Below, in pieces: positions 32,132 to 42,569 of a stretch of DNA of 64,000 nt. Origin of the DNA: Stomorhina lunata (lineage: Eukaryota; Arthropoda; Insecta; Diptera; Rhiniidae). The stretch lies in the NCBI GenBank assembly GCA_933228675.1, contig OW121741.1, positions 57,004,134-57,068,133 of the forward strand, in the 5' to 3' direction. A program made the position numbers and the translations under genes. The notes below the pieces were generated by a model that worked only from the letters and a program-made list of their open reading frames with translations, made no database searches and was not told the origin of the DNA. Position 1 is the stretch's first letter. Each line of letters opens with the position of its first letter.

Positions 32132-33366
32132 TCGGGTGGTTAAATTTCAAGGGCCGATGTTGATTTTCAATAAAACACAAACTATTAAGGAAATTATTGT
32201 AATTTTCTTTTATTATGATATATTGGTATTACTCAATTATGTATGGAACAAAATATCGGCCAATTGGGAGCCGCTACCACGGCGGCACACCTCCATCCGA
32301 TGGTTAATGTGACAAATTATCTCATCCTTTAGCTATTGAATTGTTGCTGGCTTATCGACGTACACCTTTTCTTTCAAATAACCCCAAAGAAAAAAGTCCA
32401 ACGGTGTCAAGTCACATGATCTTAGCGGCCAATTGACATCGACATTACGTGAGATAACACGGCCATTGAATTTATTGCGCAAAAGAGCCATTGTTTCGTT
32501 AGCTGTGTGGCAAGTGGCACCGTCCTGCTGAAACCACATATGGTCCACATCCATATCTTCCAATTCGGGCCATAAAAAGTTCGTTATCATCTCACAATAG
32601 CGAACACCATTCACAGTAACTGCCTGACCGGCCTCATTTTGGAAAAAGTAAGGCCCGATGATGCCGCCAGCCCATAAACCGCACCAAACAGTCACTCTTT
32701 GTGGGTGCATTAGTTTTTCGACAATCACTCTTGGATTCTCATTCGCCCAAATGCGGCAATTCTGTTTATTGACGAATCCACTGAGGTGAAAATGTGCCTC
32801 ATCACTGAAGATGATTTTCTTCGAAAATTGATCATCTACTGTTGCCATTTCTTGCCACCATTCTGACCATTCACGACGTTTGAAATGGTCAAAAGGCTTT
32901 AGTTCTTTATGTATAAGTCTTTATGCATAATGTTCATCAACGACGAGCGTGAGAGGTGCAATTGTTGGGCACGACGACGAGTTGAGGTGGACGGCTCTTC
33001 AGCCAAACTATCGCGAACAGCAGCAATATTATCTGCTGAACGAGCTGTACGAGCATGCATTGGTGTTCTCACATCTTCTACAGACCCGATTTGCTAGAAT
33101 TTTTCCACGATTTTTGCGATTGTACGCACATTTGGACGATCAAATTGACCAAAAAAATCACGAAGTACACGATATGCATTTTGATTTGAACGCCCATTTT
33201 CATAATAAGTCTGGATAACTTTAACACGTTGTTGGATTGTGTATTTCTCCATGATTCAAATTGAGTAAGTCTGAAATAGAGAAATGTCAAATAAAATTCG
33301 TAAAAAAACTTGGCGTTTAGGTGTGGTTCACATTCAACATCGGCCCTTACAATTTAACCACCCTTT
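32132..33366 (-). mobile_element. Mariner element of the DD41D (rosa-like) type, inactive
   Basis: It is flanked by TA (32130-32131 and 33367-33368). The ends are inverted repeats of about 32 bp with four mismatches, sharing GGGTGGTTAAATT and AAGGGCCGATGTTGA. The element is 1235 bp with one transposase gene on the minus strand, full-length but mutated. The spacing of the catalytic residues (41 between the second and third Asp) marks the DD41D group. Confidence 0.93.
32237..33253 (-). pseudogene. DD41D mariner transposase, two nonsense codons and one frameshift
   Basis: The gene starts at 33253 (MEKYTIQQRVKVIQTYYENG). The helix-turn-helix N-terminal half reads through RDFFGQFDRPNVRTIAKIVE to a TAG at 33094-33096, then SADNIAAVRDSLAEEPSTST. 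A missing base near 32910 shifts the frame. The catalytic half (from about 32890) has FSDEAHFHL, WFQQDGATCHTA and SCDLTPLDFFLWGYLK, giving three aspartates with 41 residues between the last two. A further TAG at 32333 comes before the final ~30 codons. It would cut and paste the element if intact; it cannot act now. Confidence 0.9.
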
Positions 33367-33409
33367 ATTATTCATATATCGCCTAAAAATTAAATGTATG
33401 ATTTGAAAC

Positions 33410-34194
33410 TTTTTCACATTAGAAAATCAATCTATATATATAAAACTCTAACGACTGACTTATCATCGCCCAGCCCAAACGGCTAAAGCTAGAGAGCTGA
33501 AATTTTGACAGCGGGTACCTTTTTTGAAGTATAGATCCACTAAAGGAAAAAAGGGAAAAATTAGTAATGCTGTATCTCCGGAAGTAAACATCACAGGCCC
33601 AAAATTGAAATTGCGTTGGGATCAACTATAAAAATAAGTAGACACGTGTTTGGTACTTTTTAGCAGATAGCACAAATAGGGGGTAAAAAGAGTAAAAATA
33701 AAATGTTGGTACTTTTTTTTAACTCATGTGTATCTTTTGAACCAATCAATATAGTAACAAAATTCAAAACGGAAAAAAACAAACAAAAAAAAAAAAAAAA
33801 TACTAGACAAGTGTTTGGTACTTTTTTGATTCAGGGTTCAAAAAGAGGTAAAAGCGGGGGAAAAATTTAGGGTAGGTCCAATTTTCTTTTTCTTTGTATT
33901 TCACTTGAACCAATAAAGCTAGAAGCGAAGATTAAATTGGTTTGAGATTCACACTAAAAATTAAGGGACACGTGTTCGGTACTTTTTTGAAAATCGGCCG
34001 CCTAGCGGGCAAAACAGGGTAGAAAGGGAGTAACATCATATCTCCGAAACCAACATAGATAGAAACAAAGTTGAAATTGGATTTGAATCGGCTAGGAAAA
34101 TAAGGGGACACGTATTTGGTACTTTTTTGGAAATAGCACTAATAAGGATAAAAAAGGGTAAAAACTATATTTTGGTACTTTTTTAACACATATA
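33410..34194. repeat. Degenerate repeat array with GGTACTTTTTT motif, left block
   Basis: It begins with CTAACGACTGACTTATCATC and GCCCAGCCCAAACGGCTAAA, a lead seen at the start of many arthropod interspersed repeats. Units of about 100-170 bp follow that contain GACACGTGTTTGGTACTTTT, AACATCATATCTCCGAAA and GGTAAAAACTATATTTTGG. The array continues at 37512-38280 and 39360-40345. Confidence 0.7.
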
Positions 34195-35314
34195 CAGTGG
34201 TGGTCATATATATAGAGCACACTAGTTATGCGTTTTTTTCAAAACCATATATTTTTCTGTTGGAGTAATAATTTTCTTTTTTTTTGCCACGATGTGTAGC
34301 TTTTGGTGTGATCGACAAGTCCCTTTACTCTTTTTGTTATTCCCTTTCTTCAATTGCTTCATATATAATTTATTTGTTGGTAATACGTAATTGGAGCTGG
34401 ACACAGATTTAGCACAAATATTAAACATTTTACATTTCTGTTATTTTTTGAATTTTTTATAAATTTTTGGTAAGTTTTTCATCATATTGTGTACAGTTGA
34501 AGGTTTTTCAGAAATAAAATATTTATTAGACATGGCCAAAAATAAATGGTGCGCAGATACGCAACGACAGGTGATTTGTGAAATAAATTCGAGAGGATGT
34601 CCTGTAAGTGAAACAGCAAGTATTTTAAATTGCTCCAGAAAGATGGTATATAATGCTTTAAGCCATATAAAAGCACACGGAACAATTAAAAAGGGTTCAC
34701 GGGCACCTGGACCAAGAAAAACGATAACAAAAGAGGATTATTTAATACATAGAATGTCAGTGGCAGTCCCTTTTTAGAGCTCCAGTGAAATAAATAGTGA
34801 AGTGTCATCAAAATACAGTATTGATGTCTCCGACAGAACGATACAAAGACGCCTTAATGAAAAAAATTCGAGTGGCTGTATTGTGCAACACAAGCCACAT
34901 GTGTCAAAAAAGAATTGGAAATCACGAATTTCTTTCACCCGATAGCATTTGGAAAAGCCATTAGATTTTTGAAAAAAACATACTTTGAAGCGACGAATCA
35001 AAGTTTTGCAGATTTGGATCTGATGGAAAGAGATATGTATGGTATCTTCCGAACATTCAGCACAACCCAAAGTATACGTCAAAGACTGTAAAACATGGTG
35101 GAGGAAATGTGATGGTGTGGCTTGCATTCTCAGGGCATGAAGTTAGTCCAATACACAAAATTGACACACGTATGGAACAACACGTTTATAAAAATATTCT
35201 AGCCGATATCATTATACCATAAGCAGAGGCAAAGATGCCACCTAGCTGGCGCTTCATGCATGACAATGACCCTAAACACACTTTACGTACTGTGAAGTGT
35301 TGCTTGGATTAGAG

Positions 35315-37090
35315 TAGGGTTGCCAGTCAGGCTGGATTCGACTGGATTGTCCAGCTTTTTTAGTGCTTGTCCAGTGTCAAGCTAAAATTAAATTTGTCCA
35401 GCTAAAAGGTGAAGAGTTGAATTTTCTCTATATTTTAAAAGAAAATGTATCTTTATGATAATGAACGCAAAAGTTTTTTTTTCTTCTTTTTTACTAAGTG
35501 ATTTATGCGTTGATTAATTGTTTACTTGATCAAGTTAATTTTGTAATAAAATTACTCTCTATCAAATTTCCCCATTGTATTTACTTTACTTAAGTGGCCT
35601 ATATTACAACCTGTTAAAGCCAAAGGTCGAGCACATTTTAGAATTCTAATTCTTCAATTTCTTAGGTCAAGCTTTAAAAGATTTTCCTCTACTTCTACTT
35701 GGCCTTTGCGTCGAATTTTCGTACGTCCTCTTTTACGAGTTCATTCTTTATCGGTTTTAAATACTTTTCGTGCAGGAGTATTTTTATTCACTCGCCCAAC
35801 ATGTTCTAACCAACGCAGCCGCTGCTGTTTGATGCGTTTTACTATGTCGATATTCATGGTTTATTCCATGTCGATATTCATTGTTGATGCAAACTGGTCA
35901 ATGATTTTTCGTAGAATCTGTCTCTCAAAAATTCAAAGAATAGCTTCATCTGCTTGTGCAAGTGCCCATGATTCAGCACCATACACACGGGTAGTAAAAG
36001 CGTTTTATAGAGCGAGTCTTTAGTTCTAACAGAAAGAGCTTTATTTCTTAACTGCTTGCTTAGACCAAAATATAATCTGTTTGCAAGCATGATTCTACGT
36101 TTGATTTCGAAACTTATATCGTTATTTATGATGACGGCTGTACAAGGGTAAATAAATTCTTTTACAATTTCGAAGTTTTAGTTCTCAAGGATCACATGTG
36201 GTCCAACTCTTGTGAACTTTCTGTTTGTAGAAACTATCAGTTTTATTTTTGATTCATTGACAACTAGACCCATTTTATTAGATTTCTTCTCGACACATGA
36301 AAAGGCGGCAGCTACCTCGTGCACGATTTACGATTTCAGGTAACACAATATTGAAGAGATCGCATGACAAACTATCGCCTTGTCTGAATCCCCGTTTAGT
36401 TATGAAGGACTCCGAGAGGCGCTTACTTATTTTAACTGTTGAGGTTGTATCCGTTTATGTCATCCTGCATAGTCTCATTAACTTCCTAGGGTTGCCAAAC
36501 TCAGACATTGCATTAAACACCTTCGTTCGTATCGCGCTGTCAATAGCAGCTTTGTAGTAAACAAAGAGATGCTATGTATCAATTTGTTTCTCTTGTGTTT
36601 TCTCCAGGATTTGATGTAGCGTGAAGATCTGACCAGTGATAGATTTACCCGGTCTAAAGCCACATTATTAGGTTCCAAATATTTCGTTAACTTTGGCCTT
36701 TACCTTTCACACAATATGGTCGATATTATCTTATATGCAATTGAAAGAAGACTTATACCTATATAATTGGCACATACAGTTTTATCTAATTTGTTTGTGG
36801 ACTGAACAAAAAACACTGAGACTCCAATCGTCCGGCATACGTTCTTCTCCGGCATACGTTCTTCTCCCACCTCCTGCCTTAAAAAGCTCTACCATCGGCA
36901 CTCGCAGATTTATTACTTTTCAGTTATTGTAATTCTAACCTCATTTTAATTTGTTCGGGCATGTCATCTTGTCCACTTTCACTTGGTACTTACAATTTGC
37001 AAAATTTATTAATGTCCACCTAATTTGTGGGTTGTCAAGCTTTTTTTGCCTAATGTCCAGCTTTTTCCGGGTTTGTGTCTGGCAACCCTA
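35315..37090. mobile_element. hAT-like non-autonomous element with 8-bp TSD
   Basis: GATTAGAG flanks the element (35307-35314, 37091-37098). The ends are TAGGGTTGCCAG and CTGGCAACCCTA. Both ends also carry GTCCAGCTTTTT-type sequence. The combination of 8-bp duplication and (T/C)AGGGTTGCCA ends is typical of hAT elements. No hAT transposase is visible. The middle holds a decayed LINE RT fragment in antisense. It inserted into the Tc1-like transposase gene. Confidence 0.88.
35640..36680 (-). pseudogene. Decayed non-LTR reverse transcriptase fragment
   Basis: On the minus strand RT wording survives in scattered frames: GFRQGDSLSCDLFNIVLPEI (about 36340-36400), NRLYFGLSKQLRNKALSVRT (about 36030-36085), AESWALAQADEAIL (about 35940-35985) and IKQQRLRWLEHVGRVNKN (about 35790-35850). 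Many stops and frame changes are present. The block pattern suggests an RTE-like or related LINE 3' half. It is either a LINE that entered the hAT-like element or sequence carried by it. Confidence 0.7.
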
Positions 37091-37511
37091 GATTAGAGTC
37101 AAATAGATGTTTTGAAATGACCAGCTCAATCTCCGGATCTCAATCCTATTGAGAATCTTTGGAATGATATAGAGAAGATGTGCGGCAGTTATACAAAATA
37201 AAGGATATCCTACAAAATATTAGGTTTTTTTTTCAAGAAATTTTAATTAATAACTTGTTTTTGATTTTTAATAAATATCGTTTTTGATTTGTGCTAAAAA
37301 TATGTCCAGTATTTTTTATGGGTTAGTTTTAAATAATTGCAAAAATAAATTTAATTTTTAAAAAATATGTATATAAAAGGAATACGACTTCATCTTCGCA
37401 TCACGTGTAATACAATACAAAAAAAGTAGTGAAAAAAATTTAATTTGGACTTAATATTTCCTATAAGAGATAACAGGTACCATTTGTGCTAAATACGTGA
37501 CCACCACTGTA

Positions 37512-38280
37512 TATTTTTTGAGCTAATAAACATAGAAACCTAATTTTTATTGCAAACGATAGGTATTAAAGAAGTATTAAGTGTATATTTGGTACTTTTG
37601 CGATTCTATAAAAAACACATGTTTCTAGCCAAAGTTGCTAATAATTTTGTGTATCATTTGACACCATCGGCCATAATTTTTGTTGTTTTAAAAATTTTAA
37701 AGTTTTGAGAGGGTTGAACCCTTATAAAGACCAAATTGTTTTTTTTTAATTTTCCACCAATTAATAAGCGTAAGAACCATTAATTATTTTAATTTGTTTA
37801 TTCTGCTAATTTATACATGATTGAACTGTGAAAACTATAGGCGAGAAAAATTGCACTATGAAATCTTTTAATTTAACTAATAGATAAATTACAGTGGAGG
37901 CTTTTTAAGGCGGACAAAATATTATTCGGATTCGATGCGGACTCGATTATCCAATTTTAGCTTAACATTTCATTAAAGGCTGCTAATATCTGCAGTGCAG
38001 CAGATATTAACAGAGATTCAAGATTTCGCTCCATGACATCCCAGCCGAAAAAAGTTTTGAATAATTCAGTTTTTAAGAGTTCAGAGGATACTTAGAAATG
38101 CATATTATTTTTAACTGCAGTGACAAAGTTTCTCCTGATTTTAACCCGCTTAATTTTTTTTCACAGCCAATCTAAGACAATGAACTATTAATTTCTTGGT
38201 ATGGGAGAAGAAACGTCCCCTGCTCCGATCCTAATATGTTCCTATGCAAAATTAGTAAGAGTATCGGTTGTATTAACTTC
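37512..38280. repeat. Degenerate GGTACTTTT array, middle block, with spacer
   Basis: The first ~110 bp carry the array text (GAGCTAATAAACATAGAAAC, TTTGGTACTTTTGCGATTC). The rest is AT-rich and loses the pattern. No gene is seen. Confidence 0.5.
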
Positions 38281-38284
38281 AACA

Positions 38285-39335
38285 TTTTTCTATAGAAAAT
38301 TTTTTATGAAATACAAATTTTTATGAAAAATGTTTCTATAGAAAATTTTTTTATGAAAAAATTTTCTATCGAATATTTTTTTATGATAAATTTTTCTATA
38401 GAAGATTTTTTTATGAAAAATTTTTCTATAGAAAATTAGTTTGTGAAAAATTTTTCTATAGAACTTTAGTTTATGAAAAATTTTTCTATAGAAAATTTTT
38501 TTATGAAAAATTTTTCTATAGAAAATTCCCAAATAAAGAAAATTTTTTTATGAAAAATTTTTCTATAGAAATTTTTTTATGAAAAATTTTTCTATAGAAA
38601 TTTTTTTTATGAAAAATTTTTCTATAGAAAATTTTTTTATGAAAAATTTTTCTATAGAAAATTTTTTTATGAAAAATTTTTCTATAGAAAATTTGTTTAT
38701 GAAAAATTTTTCTATAGAAAATTTGTTTATGAAAAATTTTTCTATAGAAAATTTTTTTATGAAAAATTTTTCTATAGAAAATATTTTTATGAAAAATATT
38801 TCTATAGAAAATTTTTTTATGAAACAATTTTGTATAGAAAATTTTTTTATGAAAAATTTTTCAACAGAAAATTTTTTTGTAAAAAATTTTTCTATAGAAA
38901 ATTTTTTTATGAAAAAGTTTTCTATAGAAAATTTTTTTATGACAAATTTTTTATGATAAATTTTTCTATAGAAAATATTTTTATGAAAAATATTTATAGA
39001 AAAATTTTTCAAAAAAAAATTTCTATAGAAAAATTTTTCATAAAAAATTTTCTATAAAAATATTTTTATAGAAAATTTTTTATGAAAAATTTTTCCAGTT
39101 TTTCTCCACAATTACTTTTCAAATTTTCAAAATTAATAATTTGAAAGTTAAATGAACTCAAGCCTGATTAAACTTAATTTTTCAATCAATTCTAAAGTTC
39201 AACTAATTATTCCCAAAAATTTTTCTATAGAAATTTTTTTTTGAAAAATTTTTCTATAGGAAATTTTTTTATGAAAAATTTTTTATAAAAAATTTTTTTA
39301 TAGAAAATTTTTTTATCAAAAATATTTTTATTAAA
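38285..39335. repeat. 30-bp minisatellite (GAAAAATTTTTCTATAGAAAATTTTTTTAT)
   Basis: The unit, GAAAAATTTTTCTATAGAAA followed by ATTTTTTTAT, repeats without length change for long runs (exactly two per 60 bases at 38581-38940). Irregular edges reach 38285 and about 39100, and a short island lies at about 39215-39330. The period is a multiple of three, so several frames stay open on both strands (38290-38532, 38516-38827 and 38563-39012 minus; 38579-38956 and 38830-39057 plus), encoding ten-residue repeats such as KIFHKKIFYR. TTTTCTATAGAAAA and GAAAAATTTTTC are palindromes. I see no gene here. Confidence 0.93.
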
Positions 39336-39359
39336 AATCTAGACATTTTTCTATAAAAA

Positions 39360-40345
39360 AAACTTTTAAAAAACAAAAGGGTAAAAAAAGCGAAAATATT
39401 CAAAGGTAGGTTTTTCGCTCTTTAGCTATGAATATCTTTTAGGCTAATGAAGCCAGAAGTATAATTTATTGACTGGTCGATTGACATTGAAAAAAATAAT
39501 ATACATTTTTGGTACTTTTTTAATTTCTAAGCCAAAAGTGATAGAAACAAAAACTAAATTGGTCTAAGAACGGCACTTTAAATTAAGGGACATGTATTCG
39601 GTACTTTTTTAATTTCGCCGTTTTGGGGTTAAAACAGGGCAAAAATGGGAAATATTAGTAACGTCATATCTCCGAAATTCAAAGCGATAGGAACAAAGTT
39701 GAAATTTTCTTCGGATCGGCTGAAAAAAAGGAGAAGCGTATTTGGTACTTTTTTGAATATGGTACTAATAAGGGTAAAAACTATATTTTGGTGCTTTTTT
39801 TGAACCCATACGTATCTTTTGAAACAATAAACATAGAGACGCAGTAACGTCACAATCGATAAGTAACAAAGAATTATAAGACACGTATTTGGTACTTTTA
39901 CGATAAATGAAGTTAAAAAGATAAAAACGGGAAAATATTCAAGGGTAGTTTTTTTTAACTATGAATTTCATTTTAACTAATGAAGCCAGAACTATAATTT
40001 AAAGACGGGTAGATTCATATTGAAAAAGTGCTGCTGTATAAACAGAAACTGAAAATGGATAAATTAGTAACATCATATCTCCGAAATTTAAATCGTTAGA
40101 AACAAAGTTGAAAGTTGAAAACTATAAAAACTATATTTTGTTACTTTTTTAACCCTATACGTATCTTTTAAACTAATAAATAAAATACTCAATTTACATC
40201 ACAATTGATAAGCATTAAAAAAATTAAGAACGTGCTTGCTTGGCACTTTTACGTTAAATGAGGCACAAAAGAGTAAAAACGGGTTAATATTAAAGTGTTT
40301 TTTGTTTTTTAACTATGAATATCATTTAAACAAATCAAGGCAGAA
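39360..40345. repeat. Degenerate GGTACTTTTTT array, right block
   Basis: The words TTTGGTACTTTTTT, AACGTCATATCTCCGAAATT, GGTAAAAACTATATTTTG and CGTATCTTTTGAAACAATAA return every 100-170 bp. They match the left block at 33640-34190. It ends at the MITE at 40350. Confidence 0.7.
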
Positions 40346-40349
40346 GTAC

Positions 40350-40941
40350 AACACTGCTCTGCAGTCAAATCCTCCTTTTAATAAAACTATGTGGACTACA
40401 TGGATTTTGATGCGCTAAACTCAGATCCGTTGTCGTAATTTTTCTGTATCTCTTATCGTTTTGGAGTTATTTAGAAATTAATGGAGAAAATTTTCACATT
40501 TTTAAGCCGATTTTTATGGTTTATATCTTATTTTATTCTTAAGATATGTAGCTCTTAGAAAAATGTTTAAAATGTTAAAATTTTACTTTATCTTTTTTTA
40601 ATTACATTTTTAACCTGAATAAAATTACGAAAAAAAAATTTTCTCCATTAATTTCTAAATAACTCCAAAACGATCAGAGAAACAGAAAAATTATATTAGA
40701 CTAAAATAAATGCAATTTTGTTATGCATCTTCAAGTGTTTTAATTTTCGGATGAGTCGTTCTCGAGTTAGGACGAAATAAGTCTCCGTACCTGACTAATT
40801 TAAGGGGAAAAATTTGCCACGCTCATAAAAAAATCCAGATCTGATGGAAAAAACCGACAACGGATCTGAGTTTAGCGCATCAAAATCCATGTAGTCCACA
40901 TAGTTTTATTAAAAGGAGGATTTGGCTGCTGAGCAGTGTTA
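40350..40941. mobile_element. MITE with ~88-bp inverted ends (AACACTGCTC)
   Basis: 40350-40437 faces 40855-40941 as an inverted repeat; the shared text includes TTTTAATAAAACTATGTGGA and TTTAGCGCATCAAAATCCAT. A second inverted pair lies inside (GGAGTTATTTAGAAATTAAT near 40465 against its complement near 40650), with extra sequence between the right inner and outer arms. Non-coding. The TSD is unclear. Confidence 0.8.
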
Positions 40942-41310
40942 TTAGGGCAAGGTTACATGGGATGAATTTGTTCGCAGCTGTGACAACAAGCTAGATCAAA
41001 ACATCGGACTTGTTTTAGTTAAAAAATACTTAAAATATAGTTAAATTACAATACAACCAATACCAATATTATCCTAAATTACTCACTTATTTTGAGTTAT
41101 ATTTGTTAACATATTTTGTGTCATAATCACAGCATTCTGCAATTGCAAAACAGTTTGAGTTGTGGTATACAATTTATTTATAACATTATGAACTTGAGAT
41201 TTGGCTGTAAAGGAGGAAAGCAAATGTATTATTATATCACAGAATCAAAATCAATTTTAAAAAACCAAAAAACTTACGATCTCCATTACTATATTAAAAT
41301 TACCATATTA
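40942..41310. other. Sequence downstream of the errantivirus env relic
   Basis: An errantivirus-type LTR might be expected here, but no LTR pair could be recognised. A short duplication, ACTATATTAAAATTACCATA, is present at 41289-41335. Otherwise nothing is seen. Confidence 0.35.
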
Positions 41311-42450
41311 CTATATTAAAATTACCATAATAACACAAATTAATGTAAGCATAATGTAATTAGTTTCTTTCGTGGCATAATGATGGTAATAATTATTTTT
41401 TAATTCTATTTTAGTTATGTAATCATTGTTGTTTTTTACAAGGTTTTCGGATTTCTTAACAAATGGTACAATATGTGTTAGTGGATTGTTTATTTTGCTT
41501 TCAAATTCAAAAGATCCAATTTTAACTTTGCAGTTATTGATTGTTAATAAATTATTTCCAATAATTGTTATATTTAGATCGTTATAATTTTGATTTATTG
41601 TTGTTTCATTTAAATTCTTAGTTAATATCATATTAGGTGGTACAAAGTTTATGCTTATGGCTTTATTTGTTTTAAAAGTACAATTCGATAATTGGTCATT
41701 AAGTAAATTTTCTAAACATAAATCATACAAAGGTTTAATTCTTTCATTATCTATTTCATACAATTTTTTATTTTTCTTAATAAAATCTTTGTTTAAACTT
41801 ACTACTAATTCTTGGTTATTATTCTCCGGGATTGGTATTATCTTAAATTTAGGATATCTAGTAAAATTTTTCGGAATAGTTAGTACAAAATATATCATAC
41901 ATTCCTTAATCCAAATAGAAGTCTTAATAAATTCAAATTGTTCAGCAGTCAAGTGTGATATAGTTTCAATGTCAATGAGTTTAGGATTAACAACACCCAA
42001 TTTGGCCAATTGTATTCCCATCTGAATATCCCGAATATGCTCTAAATAAGCTTTCACATTATCAAGAAAGGTATCTGAAATAATCTTTGTTACAAGTACA
42101 TTTTGGATGGCATTTGTTGAGTTCTTCAATTCATTCAACAATGCATTTCCAGCATTCACATGCTGAATAATGCTATTTATATTGACGTCACCATTTTCAA
42201 TCCTATTGTTGATATCAATTAACGATCTCTCTATCATATCCCTATTTTCGCTATCAAGAGTGCCTCTTTTGTGTCTTTTAACAAGCAACTGTTTTTCTTT
42301 ATCCGCCACATTTAGATATCTAGCTATGATGTCAGATTGCAAAAATTCATGTTTATTAGATTTCCAGTTCGGTTGAATTAATTTCCACGACATAATTACT
42401 ATGTCCGGTAGGCAACGCAACCTCTCCTTGATTGATTGAAATATAGCCAA
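41311..42450 (-). pseudogene. Errantivirus-type env remnant
   Basis: An open stretch of 379 codons resembles the envelope glycoprotein of insect errantiviruses. It has a basic furin-like site (KRHKRG, near residue 59-64), a long helical region with NAGNALLNELKNSTNA, several N-glycosylation motifs and a C-terminal membrane anchor (YIMLTLICVIMVILI). Sequence directly after the furin-like site runs at once into TLDSENRDMI, so the hydrophobic segment expected there seems absent. The N-terminal signal region upstream (about 42470) is interrupted by stops. It is a remnant, not expected to function. Confidence 0.7.
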
Positions 42451-42569
42451 AGTTATTCATATTTTATCTACTGAAATAGTTTGAGCAAAAATTCCCGGCA
42501 TAAGACCATAGTGATTGTGAACGTATAAAAGATGTTAATGAGATGTTCCAGGTTGTTCTTCCGTTCCGC

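Larger units (their letters stand above)
34532..37170 (+). pseudogene. Tc1-like transposase, decayed, in two parts
   Basis: From the ATG at 34532 an N-terminal DNA-binding part is open (MAKNKWCADTQRQVICEINS, then GCPVSETASILNCSRKMVYN), up to a frame change near 34770. Later pieces read SDRTIQRRLNEKN, SDESKFCRFGSDG, KHGGGNVMVW and FMHDNDPKHT (second Asp, about 35260). After the hAT-like insertion comes PAQSPDLNPIENLWNDIE (about 37113-37170) with the catalytic Glu. At least four stop codons and frame changes are present. The final Glu identifies the DDE Tc1 type, unlike the DD41D mariner nearby. Confidence 0.85.
34195..37509 (+). mobile_element. Tc1-like DNA transposon, broken and interrupted by a hAT-like element
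   Basis: The ends are CAGTGGTGGTCA and TGACCACCACTG next to TA duplications (34193-34194, 37510-37511). Without the inner insertion (35315-37090) it is about 1.5 kb, usual for Tc1. It holds one decayed transposase on the plus strand and lies inside the GGTACTTTTTT array. Confidence 0.88.

Noticed and set aside
38563..39012. 149-codon lysine/isoleucine/phenylalanine repeat protein
   Set aside because: It is produced by the 30-bp minisatellite, whose period is a multiple of three; several frames on both strands are open equally.
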